The notes under the pieces are model-generated. The model ran no database searches, was not told the origin of the DNA, and saw only the letters and a program-made list of their open reading frames with translations. From the NCBI RefSeq assembly GCF_002259485.1, contig NZ_NPGA01000014.1, forward strand, positions 62,001 through 126,000: a stretch of DNA of 64,000 bases, written 5' to 3'. Below are positions 25,613 to 35,116 of this stretch, piece after piece. How positions within the stretch are numbered: the stretch's first letter is position 1; each line of letters starts with the position of its first letter. The translations under genes and the position numbers were made by a program. Source of the stretch: Rhodococcus sp. 14-1411-2a (lineage in GTDB: Bacteria > Actinomycetota > Actinomycetes > Mycobacteriales > Mycobacteriaceae).

Positions 25613-26551
25613 ATGCGTACCTCGACCTCCACCCGACTGATCACCGCTATCGCAGCGGTGACTTTGACGCTCTCCACAGGCGTCGCGTGTTCGGCGACGA
25701 CCACAGCAGAACCACCGCAGACCGCTGCAACCACCACCGAACAGTCCGTCGATGAACAGTCCAGTACCGAACAGGTCTATCTCGATTTCGAGGCCAGGGA
25801 TAATGCTCGACTCGGCGTCAGTGCTGTCGATCTCGCCTCCGATTCCACCGAAAATCATCGCGGCGACGAACGTTTCGCGTTCTGTTCGACGTTCAAGGTG
25901 TATGCCGTCGGTGCCGTTCTCGCCGCCGTCGACGCAGGCACTCTGCAGCTGACCGACACCAGAACGATCACCGCGGAAGACAAGGTGCCCGAGTCGGCGG
26001 TCGATTGGGAACCCGGGTCGGTAGTCACGATCGCAGACTTGGCTTCGGCCGCATTGACCGAGAGCGATAACACCTCCGGCAATCTGTTGATTCGCGAGGC
26101 CGGTGGCACGGCGGCTCTCACCGAGTTCGCGAGGTCGCTGGGGGACACCGAGTTCCGGCTCGACCGCACCGAGCCCGAACTCAACACCGCTATCCCCGGA
26201 GATCCACGCGACACCACGACACCGAACTCGATGGCCGCCGGCTACCGAACCTTGCTCGACGGCGATGTGCTGACCACGGACTCACGCGAACAGCTGTTGG
26301 CCTGGATGGCCGATACCCAGACCTCCGACGCCCGGTTCGGTGCCGGCATCCCCGATGGGTGGACTTCGGCCGACAAGACCGGTACGGGCAGTTACGGCGT
26401 CTCGAACGATGCAGGGCTGTTGCTCGGACCGGGCGGACAGCGAATTCTCGTAGTCGTCCTCAGCGCTACGACGTCGGACACCGAAGATTCACCGGCGATG
26501 AACGCCTTGGTGGCCGATGCGACCAGGGCAGCCGTGGAACAGGTGCAGTGA
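25613..26551 (+). CDS. Class A beta-lactamase, lipoprotein
   Basis: A 312-residue serine beta-lactamase anchored as a lipoprotein: a signal peptide, then lipobox STGVAC with Cys26, then a Thr/Glu-rich spacer to about residue 55. All class A motifs are present: Ser92-TF-Lys95, SDN at 151-153, EPELN with the general base Glu187, and KTG at 255-257. It hydrolyses penicillins and probably some cephalosporins outside the membrane. ATG at 25613. It ends 1 nt before the convergent MarR gene. No AmpR or BlaI-type regulator is adjacent. It looks chromosomal, since codon use is as in its neighbours and no mobile element is nearby. Confidence 0.93.
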   Translation: MRTSTSTRLITAIAAVTLTLSTGVACSATTTAEPPQTAATTTEQSVDEQSSTEQVYLDFEARDNARLGVSAVDLASDSTENHRGDERFAFCSTFKVYAVGAVLAAVDAGTLQLTDTRTITAEDKVPESAVDWEPGSVVTIADLASAALTESDNTSGNLLIREAGGTAALTEFARSLGDTEFRLDRTEPELNTAIPGDPRDTTTPNSMAAGYRTLLDGDVLTTDSREQLLAWMADTQTSDARFGAGIPDGWTSADKTGTGSYGVSNDAGLLLGPGGQRILVVVLSATTSDTEDSPAMNALVADATRAAVEQVQ

Positions 26552-26552
26552 A

Positions 26553-27005
26553 TCAGCCGTCGGCGCGGCGGACGGCGTCGACCAGTGGGATCAGATCCGG
26601 CTCGGTCGACGCCTCGTCGAGTGCCTCGCGCAGCGCCGCATCGTTGGTCGGGCGTGCGGCCTCGAGCAGGGCCAGGCCTTCTTCGCTGACGTCGGTGTAG
26701 ATGCCTCGGCGATCGGTGGGGCACAGGTACCGAGTGAGTAGTCCGCGGTCTTCGAGCCGGGTGACCAGGCGTGTCGTCGCACTCTGGCTCAGTACGACGG
26801 CGTCGGCCACCTGCTTCATCTGCAGATGCCCGCCCTCCCCATCGTGCTGTCTGCCCAGGACGTCGAGCAGCCAGTACTCACGAGCACTGAGGTTGTGCTC
26901 GGCCTGTAGTGCGCGTTCGATCCGACCCTCGATCCGGCCGTGCAGCACCGCCAGCGCCAGCCAGTTCTGCGCCAGCGCCGTCAGCGCGGGGTCGTGTGCG
27001 CTCAT
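26553..27005 (-). CDS. MarR-family regulator
   Basis: A 150-residue winged-helix regulator. LSAREYWLLDVLGR begins the DNA-binding domain, MKQVADAVVLSQSATTRLV is the helix-turn-helix, and RYLCPTDRRGIYTDVSEEG is the wing. ATG at 27005 has AAAGG 8 nt upstream. It lies between a convergent beta-lactamase gene and the end of the leucine operon. Its target is unclear; control of the beta-lactamase is possible but unsupported. Confidence 0.85.
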   Translation of the reverse strand: MSAHDPALTALAQNWLALAVLHGRIEGRIERALQAEHNLSAREYWLLDVLGRQHDGEGGHLQMKQVADAVVLSQSATTRLVTRLEDRGLLTRYLCPTDRRGIYTDVSEEGLALLEAARPTNDAALREALDEASTEPDLIPLVDAVRRADG

Positions 27006-27084
27006 GTGTCGTGCCTTTCGGTACCGATACTCGTGACCACCCACCGTACCGCGCCGGCAATTAACGGCGTCTGCAACGACAGGC

Positions 27085-27894
27085 CTACGACGGCCTCCGT
27101 GCGACGATGCGTCGAGCATGCGCGAGTACCGGGGCATCGACCATCTGGCCACGGAAGGTGAAGACGCCGCGGTTCTGGGCTACGGCGTCGAGCACGTCGG
27201 TGGCCCAGTCGAGTTCCTCGGCGGTGGGCGCATAGGCCTGGCGAACGACGGGGATGTGGCTCGGATGAATGGCCACTTTTCCGTCGAAGCCGATAGCCAC
27301 GGCATCCTCGGACTCCGCGCGGACACCGTCGAGATCGGGGATGTCGAGGAACACCGAGTCCAACGCGAACACCCCGCGTGCCTTGGCTGCAAGCAGCGTC
27401 TGCGACCGAACATGCTGCGCCACAGCACGATACTGTCCATTGGAATGCCTGCTCGAGTTGCCACCCATGGCGGCCACCAGATCCTCGGCACCCCACATGG
27501 CACCGATCGCATTGTCGGCGGCGAGGGAGTCGAACACCGTCATCGCGCCGAGCGGGGACTCGATCAGCGCGACGACATTCAACGGAGCCAGTGCCGCAAT
27601 CTGTTCGGCCGATTCGCATTTGGGGAGCATCACGGTCGTGTACTCGGCCTGCTGCAACGCCGCGAGGTCCGCAGCCTGATCGTCGGTACCGTGCGCGTTG
27701 ACGCGGACGATGGTGCGCGCCGGATCCAGTGGGGTCGACAGGACGGACTCACGAGCACCCGCCTTGTCCGCCGCCCCGACCGCATCCTCCAGGTCGAGGA
27801 TGACGACATCCGCTCGTGCCGCTGCCTTCTCGTAGCGCTCGGGGCGGTCTGCCGGGCAGAACAACCACGCGGGCCCCGGCGGAACCCAGGTCAC
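27085..27894 (-). CDS. citE: CitE-like HMG-CoA/citramalyl-CoA lyase (Rv2498c-like)
   Basis: A 269-residue HpcH/HpaI-type TIM barrel with LFCPADRPERYEKA at the start, VILDLEDAVG (metal Asp/Glu), MLPKCES and ALIESPLG. In M. tuberculosis the orthologue in the same gene order works in leucine breakdown and itaconate disposal as a 3-hydroxyacyl-CoA lyase, giving acetyl-CoA and acetoacetate from 3-hydroxy-3-methylglutaryl-CoA. The start is GTG at 27894 with a GTGA overlap with the MaoC gene. It is the last gene of the five-gene operon. Confidence 0.88.
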   Translation of the reverse strand: MTWVPPGPAWLFCPADRPERYEKAAARADVVILDLEDAVGAADKAGARESVLSTPLDPARTIVRVNAHGTDDQAADLAALQQAEYTTVMLPKCESAEQIAALAPLNVVALIESPLGAMTVFDSLAADNAIGAMWGAEDLVAAMGGNSSRHSNGQYRAVAQHVRSQTLLAAKARGVFALDSVFLDIPDLDGVRAESEDAVAIGFDGKVAIHPSHIPVVRQAYAPTAEELDWATDVLDAVAQNRGVFTFRGQMVDAPVLAHARRIVARRPS

Positions 27895-28376
27895 GACGCC
27901 TCCTCCGGTGGTTGCATTCGGACGAGCGTCTTGCGGACGGCAATCGCGACGACGTCCCCGTGCTGATTTCGACCGGTGTGCGTGAACGTCACGATGCCCT
28001 CGCCTGGGCGGGATTTCGATTCGCGCTTGTCCGAGATCACGGTCTCGGCGTAGAGGGTGTCTCCGTGGAACAGCGGCTTGGGGAACGACACCTCCGAGAA
28101 ACCCAGGTTCGCCACGATGGTGCCCTGGGTCAACTGCGTCACCGACAGTCCGACGAGGGTGGACACGGTGAACATCGAATTCACCAATCTCTGGCCGAAC
28201 GCCGTTGTCTCGCTGTAGGCCGCGTCGAGGTGCAGGGCCTGGGTGTTCATCGTCTGCGTGGTGAACAGCGTGTTGTCGGCCTCGGTGATGGTGCGGCCGG
28301 GTCGGTGCTCGTAGACGGTGCCGAGTTCCATCTCCTCGAACCACAGGCCACGTTGACGAATTCGCTTGTCGCTCAC
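27891..28376 (-). CDS. MaoC-type enoyl-CoA hydratase (Rv2499c-like)
   Basis: A 161-residue hot-dog-fold hydratase. The active-site region is RTITEADNTLFTTQTMNTQA with nearby ALHLD, where MaoC hydratases place Asp and His. From position in the operon it should hydrate 3-methylglutaconyl-CoA (leucine route) or itaconyl-CoA before cleavage by the CitE-like lyase. GTG at 28376 overlaps the fadE19 stop, and its own stop overlaps the citE start, so translation is coupled on both sides. Confidence 0.86.
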   Translation of the reverse strand: MSDKRIRQRGLWFEEMELGTVYEHRPGRTITEADNTLFTTQTMNTQALHLDAAYSETTAFGQRLVNSMFTVSTLVGLSVTQLTQGTIVANLGFSEVSFPKPLFHGDTLYAETVISDKRESKSRPGEGIVTFTHTGRNQHGDVVAIAVRKTLVRMQPPEEAS

Positions 28377-29539
28377 AGCCCCAGGCTCCGCGCGATGAGC
28401 ATCAGCTGAACCTCGGTTGTACCCTCACCGATCTCGAGGATCTTGCTGTCGCGGTAGTGGCGAGCGACGACGTACTCGTTCATGAAGCCGTACCCGCCGT
28501 GGATCTGTGTCGCATCGCGCGCGTTGTCCATCGCAGCCTCGGAGGCGACGAGCTTGGCGATGGACGCGGCCTTCTTGAAGGGCTTGCCCGCCAACATCAA
28601 TGCCGCCGCGTCGTAGTACGCGGTTCGCGCGGTGTGAGCGCGGGCCTCCATGCGGGCGATCTTGAACGAGATCGCCTGATTGCGGCCGATAGGTTGACCG
28701 AAGGCCTCACGCTCCTTGGCGTACTTGACGCTCTCGTCCACGCAACCCTGTGCGGCACCGACCGAGACGGCGGCGATCGCGATCCGGCCCTCGTCGAGGA
28801 TGTGCAGGAAGTTCGCGTACCCGCGACCTTCCTCGCCGAGCAGATTCTCCTGCGGCACGCGCACATCGGTGAAGCTGAGCGGGTGTGTGTCCGACGCGTT
28901 CCAGCCGACCTTGTTGTAGGCGGCCTCTGCGACGAATCCCGGGGTATCGGTGGGGACGAGGATCGACGAGATCTGCTTGCGCCCCGTCGCTTCGTCGACG
29001 CCCGTCACGGCGGTGACGGTGACGAGCTCGGTGATGTCGGTGCCGGAGTTGGTGATGAACTGCTTGCTACCGTTGATGATCCAGTCACCACCGTCGCGCT
29101 TGGCGGTGGTCTTGGTGCCACCCGCGTCGCTGCCGGCGCCGGGCTCGGTGAGACCGAACGCGGCCAGGGCCTTGCCTGCGGTGAGCTTGGGCAGCCACTG
29201 CTGCTTCTGCTCGTCGTTGCCGAATCGGTAGACGGGCATGGCACCGAGCGAGACACCGGCTTCGAGCGTCATCGCCACGCTCTGGTCGACCTTGCCGAGC
29301 TCCTCCAGCGCCAGGCACAGCGCGAAGTAGTCTCCGCCCATGCCGCCGAACTCCTCGGGAAACGGCAGGCCGAACAGGCCCATCTCCGCCATGCCGGCAA
29401 CTACCTCGTACGGAAAGGAATGCTCGGCATCGTGTTTCGCCGATACCGGTGCCACGACGGTGCGGGTGAAGTCGGCAACAGATTTGACCAGCTGCTGGTA
29501 CTCGTCGGGCAGATTCGCGGACGACAGGTGATCGGTCAT
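28373..29539 (-). CDS. fadE19: Isovaleryl-CoA-type acyl-CoA dehydrogenase FadE19
   Basis: A 388-residue FAD enzyme with the acyl-CoA dehydrogenase order: helical N-domain, beta-barrel with [14 protein letters not shown], and C-terminal helices. The C-terminal GEGTTEVQ motif places a catalytic Glu where short-chain enzymes have it, while the alternative site on helix G (DEGRI) appears to hold Gly. It oxidises isovaleryl-CoA to 3-methylcrotonyl-CoA. ATG at 29539 overlaps the accA1 stop (ATGA). The order accD1-accA1-fadE19-MaoC-citE equals Rv2502c-Rv2498c. Confidence 0.9.
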   Translation of the reverse strand: MTDHLSSANLPDEYQQLVKSVADFTRTVVAPVSAKHDAEHSFPYEVVAGMAEMGLFGLPFPEEFGGMGGDYFALCLALEELGKVDQSVAMTLEAGVSLGAMPVYRFGNDEQKQQWLPKLTAGKALAAFGLTEPGAGSDAGGTKTTAKRDGGDWIINGSKQFITNSGTDITELVTVTAVTGVDEATGRKQISSILVPTDTPGFVAEAAYNKVGWNASDTHPLSFTDVRVPQENLLGEEGRGYANFLHILDEGRIAIAAVSVGAAQGCVDESVKYAKEREAFGQPIGRNQAISFKIARMEARAHTARTAYYDAAALMLAGKPFKKAASIAKLVASEAAMDNARDATQIHGGYGFMNEYVVARHYRDSKILEIGEGTTEVQLMLIARSLGL

Positions 29540-31533
29540 GGCTTGTCCTCTTCGGTGTGGTTGGGGACGATTCGGGCGAGGAGTTGGTCGACGCGGACCT
29601 GATCTCCCACTGCAACAGTCAGTTCGACGGTGCCGTCGATCGGGGTGGTGAGGGTGTGTTCCATCTTCATCGCCTCGACGACGACGATGGCCGTACCCGC
29701 GCTGACGGCGCTGCCGGTGGTTGTTCCGATCGCGATGATCGAGCCCGGCATGGGCGAGAGGATCTCGGCGTCACCGGAGTGCGCGTCGTCCTCGCGGACG
29801 CTCGCCTCGGCGATCCGGTCGATTCGCCAGGTGCCTCGTGAGCTGGAAATCCATGTTGCCGAGGCGCTTCGGGCGAAGGTCATCGACTCGCGTAGGCCGT
29901 CGATCACCAGATCCACCGAATTCTCGGTGGCCGTTACCCGCAGGGTGCGCGGTGATCCGTCGTCGACGACGACCGTTGCCGCGGCTGTTGTGCCGGTGAT
30001 CGCTACGTGCGCCGTCCGACCTCCGGACGCGAGGCGACGATGGAACGACGCGTGCGCGCCGACTCGCCAGCCCGACGGTGCTGCCCAGATGTCCTGATCC
30101 GCGGTCTGCCACGCGTCGAGCCACTGCACTGCGGTGGCGGCGATCAGCGCCTCGTCGGTGGCCTCGGCGGCCACGAAATCCTCTACGCGGCGGTCGAGCA
30201 GGCCGGTGTCGAGATTGCCGGCACGAACATCGTTGTCGGCGAGCAGGAACCGTGCGAACTCGATGTTGGTGACCACCCCGAGTACTGCGGTGTCGGCCAG
30301 TGCACGATCGAGGCTGCGCAATGCGGTCGCGCGATCGGGGCCGTGCGCGATGACCTTGGAGAGCATGGGGTCGTAGTTGCTGCCCACCTCCGTTCCGACG
30401 GCAAGGCCGGAGTCGACGCGAATCCCCGGCGCAGAGGGCTCACGCAATCCGACGACGGCACCGCCGGTGGGGAGGAATCCGCGGCCGGGGTCCTCGGCGT
30501 AGACGCGGGCCTCGATGGCATGTCCGGTGAGCCTGATGTCGTCCTGCGCGAGAGTGAGGGGTTCGCCCGATGCCACCCGAACCTGCCACTCGACGAGGTC
30601 GAGACCGGTGACCATCTCGGTGACCGGGTGCTCGACCTGCAGGCGGGTGTTCATCTCCATGAAGAAGAACTCGTCGGGGCGCTCGGCCGAGACGATGAAT
30701 TCGACTGTGCCGGCACCGGAGTAGTCGACACTGCGGGCGGTGTTGCAGGCGGCCTCGCCGATGCGCGTGCGGGTGGCGTCGTCGAGCAGGGGAGACGGCG
30801 CCTCCTCGATGACCTTCTGGTGCCTGCGCTGCAGACTGCATTCGCGTTCGCCGAGGTGGATGACATTGCCGTGTCCGTCGGCGAGGATCTGTACTTCGAT
30901 GTGCCGGGGCCGTAACACGAATCGCTCGAGGAAGAGGGTGTCGTCTCCGAATGACGAGGCCGCCTCCCGGCGAGCGCTCGTCAACGCTGCGGGCAGATCC
31001 TCGGCACGCTCGACCAGACGCATGCCCTTGCCGCCGCCACCGGCGGAGGGTTTGACGAGCACCGGGAATCCGACGTCCGGCGCGCCGGCGACGAGGTCGG
31101 CGTCGGTGAGGCCGGGGCGGGAGATTCCCGGAACGACGGGTACGCCGAATGCGCTGACGGCAGCCTTCGCGGCGATCTTGTCGCCCATCACTTCGATGGC
31201 TTTCGCCGGGGGCCCGAGGAATGCGATTCCGGCTTCGGCACAGGCGGTTGCGAACTCGGAGTTCTCGGAGAGAAAGCCGTATCCGGGGTGAATGCCCTGA
31301 GCGCCTGTACTTTTCGCGGCCGCGATCACCTTGGCGATGTCGAGGTAGCTTTCGCGAGCGTTCGCGGGTCCGAGTCGGACTGCGGTGTCGGCCTCACGAA
31401 CGTGCCGGGCATCGGCGTCGGCATCGCTGTACACGGCGACGGTACGAATTCCCATGCGGCGCAGTGTTCGTGCCACCCGCACGGCGATCTCGCCGCGGTT
31501 GGCGATCAGAACGGTGTCGATCATCGTGGTCAT
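29536..31533 (-). CDS. accA1: Acyl-CoA carboxylase alpha chain AccA1 (methylcrotonyl-CoA type)
   Basis: A 665-residue biotin-dependent carboxylase subunit. The order is a biotin carboxylase domain ([15 protein letters not shown] at residues 7-21; ATP grasp with [26 protein letters not shown]), a linker/BT domain, and a C-terminal biotinyl domain with the biotin lysine in VEAMKMEHT. With AccD1 it carboxylates 3-methylcrotonyl-CoA to 3-methylglutaconyl-CoA. ATG at 31533 has GAGAGA just upstream and lies 5 nt after the accD1 stop. Confidence 0.92.
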   Translation of the reverse strand: MTTMIDTVLIANRGEIAVRVARTLRRMGIRTVAVYSDADADARHVREADTAVRLGPANARESYLDIAKVIAAAKSTGAQGIHPGYGFLSENSEFATACAEAGIAFLGPPAKAIEVMGDKIAAKAAVSAFGVPVVPGISRPGLTDADLVAGAPDVGFPVLVKPSAGGGGKGMRLVERAEDLPAALTSARREAASSFGDDTLFLERFVLRPRHIEVQILADGHGNVIHLGERECSLQRRHQKVIEEAPSPLLDDATRTRIGEAACNTARSVDYSGAGTVEFIVSAERPDEFFFMEMNTRLQVEHPVTEMVTGLDLVEWQVRVASGEPLTLAQDDIRLTGHAIEARVYAEDPGRGFLPTGGAVVGLREPSAPGIRVDSGLAVGTEVGSNYDPMLSKVIAHGPDRATALRSLDRALADTAVLGVVTNIEFARFLLADNDVRAGNLDTGLLDRRVEDFVAAEATDEALIAATAVQWLDAWQTADQDIWAAPSGWRVGAHASFHRRLASGGRTAHVAITGTTAAATVVVDDGSPRTLRVTATENSVDLVIDGLRESMTFARSASATWISSSRGTWRIDRIAEASVREDDAHSGDAEILSPMPGSIIAIGTTTGSAVSAGTAIVVVEAMKMEHTLTTPIDGTVELTVAVGDQVRVDQLLARIVPNHTEEDKP

Positions 31534-31538
31534 ATCTC

Positions 31539-33116
31539 TCACATCCTGAAAACGCCGTAGGAGACCGGCTCGAGCGGCGCGTTGGCGCACGCCGAGAGGG
31601 CCAGTCCGAGAACCTGCCTGGTATCGGCCGGGTCGATGATGCCGTCGTCCCACAGGCGGGCCGTCGAATAGTAAGGGTTGCCCTGACTTTCGTACTGGTC
31701 ACGGATGGGAGCCTTGAACGATTCCTGGTCCTCGTCACTCCACGGCCGACCGGCAGCGTCGAGTTGTTCGCTGCGCACCGTGGCGAGCACGGACGCCGCT
31801 TGCTCGCCGCCCATCACCGAGATACGCGCGTTGGGCCACATGAAGAGGAAGCGCGGAGAGTATGCGCGGCCGCACATCGAGTAGTTGCCCGCACCGTACG
31901 AGCCGCCGATGACGACGGTGATCTTGGGGACCCGAGCACAGGCGACCGCGGTGACCATCTTCGCGCCGTGCTTGGCGATGCCGCCTGCCTCGTAGTCGCG
32001 GCCGACCATGAAGCCGGAGATGTTCTGCAGGAAGACCAGCGGAATGCTGCGCTTGTCGCACAGTTCGATGAAATGCGCGCCCTTCATGGCGGATTCGGCG
32101 AACAGCACGCCGTTGTTGGCGACGATTCCGACGGGATGGCCGTGGATGTGGGCGAATCCGGTGACGAGCGTCTTGCCGTATTCGGCTTTGAACTCGTCGA
32201 ATTCACCCGCGTCGACGACGCGGCCGATCACCTCACGCACGTCGTAGGGAGTGCGTGGGTCGGTGGGGACGACGTCGTAGAGATCGGTCTGGTCGGCTAC
32301 GGGTGCGCGTGTGGGAAGAAGGTCCCACGGCCGCGGAGTGCGGGGTCCGAGGGTGGAGACGATGCGGCGGACGCGGTGCAGCGCGTCTCGATCGTCCTCG
32401 GCCAGATGGTCGGTGACGCCGGAGATCTTCGAGTGCAGATCACCGCCGCCGAGTTCCTCTGCGGTGACGACCTCGCCGGTCGCGGCCTTCACCAGAGGCG
32501 GGCCGCCGAGAAAGATCGTGCCCTGATTCTTGACGATGATCGCTTCGTCGCTCATCGCCGGCACGTAGGCGCCGCCCGCGGTGCAGGAGCCCATGACGGC
32601 GGCGATCTGCGCAATTCCCTTGGCGCTCATTGTCGCCTGGTTGAAGAAGATGCGGCCGAAGTGGTCGCGGTCGGGAAAGACCTCGTCCTGGCGCGGAAGG
32701 AATGCGCCGCCGGAGTCGACGAGGTAGATGCACGGCAGAGTGTTCTGCAGTGCGATCTCCTGCGCGCGTAGATGCTTCTTCACCGTCATCGGGTAGTAGG
32801 TGCCGCCCTTGACGGTGGCGTCGTTGGCGATGATCACGCATTCGCGACCGGAGACGCGGCCGATGCCGGCGATCACGCCGGCACCGGGGCACTCGTCGTC
32901 GTAGAGGCCGTTGGCGGCCAACGGTGAGATCTCGAGGAACGGGCTGCCGGGGTCGAGAAGCTCGTCGACGCGGTCGCGGGGGAGGAGCTTGCCGCGGGCG
33001 ATGTGCCGTTCCCGAGACTTCTCGCTCCCGCCGCGGGCAGCAGTGGCCAGCTTTTCTGCGAGCTCACTGGTGAGAAGCTCGTGATCTGCCCGGTTGGCAG
33101 CTGTGTCGATCGCCAT
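31539..33116 (-). CDS. accD1: Acyl-CoA carboxylase beta chain AccD1
   Basis: A 525-residue carboxyltransferase subunit. The N-half carries [23 protein letters not shown] sequence and the C-half [18 protein letters not shown] with [16 protein letters not shown], as in methylcrotonyl-CoA carboxylase beta chains. It moves the carboxyl group from biotin to the acyl-CoA. ATG at 33116 has AAGG 10 nt upstream; an in-frame GTG 9 nt earlier has the site too close. It is the first gene of the leucine operon and faces a TetR gene across a palindrome-rich promoter. Confidence 0.92.
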   Translation of the reverse strand: MAIDTAANRADHELLTSELAEKLATAARGGSEKSRERHIARGKLLPRDRVDELLDPGSPFLEISPLAANGLYDDECPGAGVIAGIGRVSGRECVIIANDATVKGGTYYPMTVKKHLRAQEIALQNTLPCIYLVDSGGAFLPRQDEVFPDRDHFGRIFFNQATMSAKGIAQIAAVMGSCTAGGAYVPAMSDEAIIVKNQGTIFLGGPPLVKAATGEVVTAEELGGGDLHSKISGVTDHLAEDDRDALHRVRRIVSTLGPRTPRPWDLLPTRAPVADQTDLYDVVPTDPRTPYDVREVIGRVVDAGEFDEFKAEYGKTLVTGFAHIHGHPVGIVANNGVLFAESAMKGAHFIELCDKRSIPLVFLQNISGFMVGRDYEAGGIAKHGAKMVTAVACARVPKITVVIGGSYGAGNYSMCGRAYSPRFLFMWPNARISVMGGEQAASVLATVRSEQLDAAGRPWSDEDQESFKAPIRDQYESQGNPYYSTARLWDDGIIDPADTRQVLGLALSACANAPLEPVSYGVFRM

Positions 33117-33159
33117 GAGGTGCACGCCTTAAGGGGTTGGACGTCAATGTCACGAAAGT

Positions 33160-33206
33160 TCAGTTAATCGTTGATAACTGACACGATAGTAAACTACGAT
33201 TAACTG
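33160..33206. promoter_or_regulatory. Nested operators between accD1 and its TetR gene
   Basis: CAGTTAATCGT (33161-33171) and ACGATTAACTG (33196-33206) are a perfect 11-bp inverted repeat. Inside lies TCAGTTA-N8-TAACTGA (33160-33181), itself a perfect 7-bp-arm palindrome. The other half holds a similar AGTnAA-N6-TTnACT element (33189-33206). Two abutting sites of one motif in a divergent promoter fit autoregulation by the adjacent TetR protein together with control of the leucine operon. Confidence 0.75.
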
Positions 33207-33231
33207 AGTGTCCAGAGTCGAGGAGGTGACG

Positions 33232-33855
33232 GTGCAGGAGTCGGAAGCGAAACCGACGACCGTGCGTGAGCAACGCAAGGCCGAGCGTCGGCAGCAGTTG
33301 CTGGGCGCTGCAGCATCACTGTTCGCCGAACGCGGGTTCACCTCGGTGCGACTCGAGGATCTGGGCGCGGCCGTCGGTGTCAGCGGACCGGCCGTCTACC
33401 GGCACTTCCCCAACAAGGAGGCCGTGCTCGTCGAGTTGATGGTCGGGATCTCGGAGTATCTGCTCGACGGTGGCCGTGCGGTGGTCGATCGTGGTGAGGT
33501 CGCCGCGGACACCGTGTCCGCATTGGTCGAGTTCCACCTCGACTTCGCCTTCGACACACCGGCATTCATCAGAATCCAGGATCGCGACCTGCAGAGTCTT
33601 CCGGAGGGTGCGCGCCGCAAGGTGCGCCGAATGCAGCGCGAGTACGTGGAACTGTGGGTCGAGGTGCTGTGTGCCGTCGACCCGGAATTGAACGAGTCCG
33701 ACGCGCGAACCACGGCGCACGCGGTCTTCGGTCTGATCAACTCGACGCCCTACAGTGCGGGGCGTACTCCGTCGAAGAACGCTCGTCCGGTGCTGCGGGC
33801 AATGGCGCTGGGGGCGTTGGGGGTTGCTGCGCCGAGCCGCACAGCATCGACCTGA
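33232..33855 (+). CDS. TetR regulator of leucine catabolism (BkaR/Rv2506-like)
   Basis: A 207-residue TetR protein. The helix-turn-helix lies at about residues 25-60 (LEDLGAAVGVSGPAVYRHFP). The ligand domain ends with a Pro/Ser-rich tail. GTG at 33232 is preferred because GAGGAGG lies 5 nt upstream; GTG at 33208 is also in frame. It is divergent from accD1, as Rv2506 (BkaR) is near its carboxylase operon in M. tuberculosis, so it probably represses the operon until a branched-chain acyl-CoA or keto acid binds. It converges with the PorA-family gene (8 nt apart). Confidence 0.85.
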   Translation: MQESEAKPTTVREQRKAERRQQLLGAAASLFAERGFTSVRLEDLGAAVGVSGPAVYRHFPNKEAVLVELMVGISEYLLDGGRAVVDRGEVAADTVSALVEFHLDFAFDTPAFIRIQDRDLQSLPEGARRKVRRMQREYVELWVEVLCAVDPELNESDARTTAHAVFGLINSTPYSAGRTPSKNARPVLRAMALGALGVAAPSRTAST

Positions 33856-33863
33856 GCGTCCAC

Positions 33864-34916
33864 CTACACCGACGCGCGCTCGGCTTTCTCCGCATGTCGG
33901 CGGGTGGGCTCGGGCGGACGAGCGCGACGGGATCCGATCACTCCGGCGGCAACGGCACCGACGAGGCACACTCCACCGACCGCGTATCCCAGGAGCGGTC
34001 CGCGGGAGGTCACCCACTCCAACTTGTTGGCCGCGTCGCGAGCCGAGGCCACCTGCTCGAGCCGACCCGTCTCGTCCAGGGCGAGAGACGCCTTGAAGAT
34101 CGTCACCTCGGGGACCTTCGGATCTCTCGCGAAGTACTGGTACGGCGTTTCCTGTCCCCACACCAGGCTCCCGCTCGTGGGCTCGACGTAGATGTCGCGC
34201 ACGTTCGAGTACCAGCGCTTCATCGTGATCGGCTCGTCCCCGTCGCCCAATCCCCACTTCGAAGCCGGGAGGGTCACCGAGTTGATCGGCGACTGCGTGG
34301 TGGTCGAGAGGTCGGCCTCGGTCACGATCGATCGGAAGTGATAGATCGGCAGCCCCTCCATGGTGAGCTCCTCGACGAAGTTCGCCTCGAAGCTCGTCCA
34401 CGCAGTCGCGTCGTAGACCGTGTACGTGATCGGCTGGGTATCGAAGGGAAAGCGATGCTGTAAGCCGTTGCGCGGCAGAGGAATGGCCGGCGAGTCGACT
34501 GTGGTCTGCAAGGATCCGGCGGGCTCGACGGGTAGTCCGGTGCGCCGGTCGCTCGTCACGCGATCCACCGAGGCGGTGAGCAGGCCCGCGTCACCGTCGC
34601 GGTCGGCGCGCCTCACGGTGGCTCCCACCTGGAAGGTGACGCGGTCTGCGTCGGAGGGATCCTCGACGGTGATGTACCGCTGGAGAACGAGGGGTACATC
34701 CGTCGCGATGGAGAGAGGGCCGGGTCCGGTGATCGTCGTCGAGTCGAGGACCTCACCGCCCGCACCGTCCGTGGTGGTGGCCACCGTGGTGGCGTCGATG
34801 TCGAGTGGAGTCACCGCCAGGCGGTCGTACACGAGGGTGGGCAGAAGTAGAGCGACGACGATCGCGAAGGAACCCAACCCCGCGAGCAAGCACATCGCGA
34901 TTCTCACCCGTGACAT
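33864..34916 (-). CDS. DUF3068 / PorA-family membrane-anchored protein
   Basis: A 350-residue protein with an N-terminal membrane anchor (about residues 5-27) and a C-terminal one (GPLLGYAVGGVCLVGAVAAG), separated by a large extracytoplasmic domain. The domain contains RWYSNVRDIYVEPTSGSLVW and PITYTVYDATAW, typical of DUF3068 (called PorA family in actinobacterial annotation). Function is not established. ATG at 34916 has GGGACGG upstream. It diverges from the MFS gene across 200 bp. Confidence 0.82.
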   Translation of the reverse strand: MSRVRIAMCLLAGLGSFAIVVALLLPTLVYDRLAVTPLDIDATTVATTTDGAGGEVLDSTTITGPGPLSIATDVPLVLQRYITVEDPSDADRVTFQVGATVRRADRDGDAGLLTASVDRVTSDRRTGLPVEPAGSLQTTVDSPAIPLPRNGLQHRFPFDTQPITYTVYDATAWTSFEANFVEELTMEGLPIYHFRSIVTEADLSTTTQSPINSVTLPASKWGLGDGDEPITMKRWYSNVRDIYVEPTSGSLVWGQETPYQYFARDPKVPEVTIFKASLALDETGRLEQVASARDAANKLEWVTSRGPLLGYAVGGVCLVGAVAAGVIGSRRARPPEPTRRHAEKAERASV

Positions 34917-35116
34917 GAACACCGTCCCAATTCTTTTCGTTTCCGGCCGTCTCATCGTGCCGTGGCGAGAGCCATGAATGTCCGCTTCCGCGTTGTGACC
35001 TGTCAGCATGTTCGTGGGAATTTACAGAGACATCAACCGATGTTGAGAATTTCCGGAAAGGTGCACACTGGGGTCACTCGTCATTTGCCGCACAACGCTG
35101 AATCGGGGGACGACAC

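Noticed and set aside
33117-33231. A leucine-responsive riboswitch or attenuator before accD1
   Set aside because: No leader peptide rich in Leu or terminator is seen; the symmetry is better explained by TetR operators.
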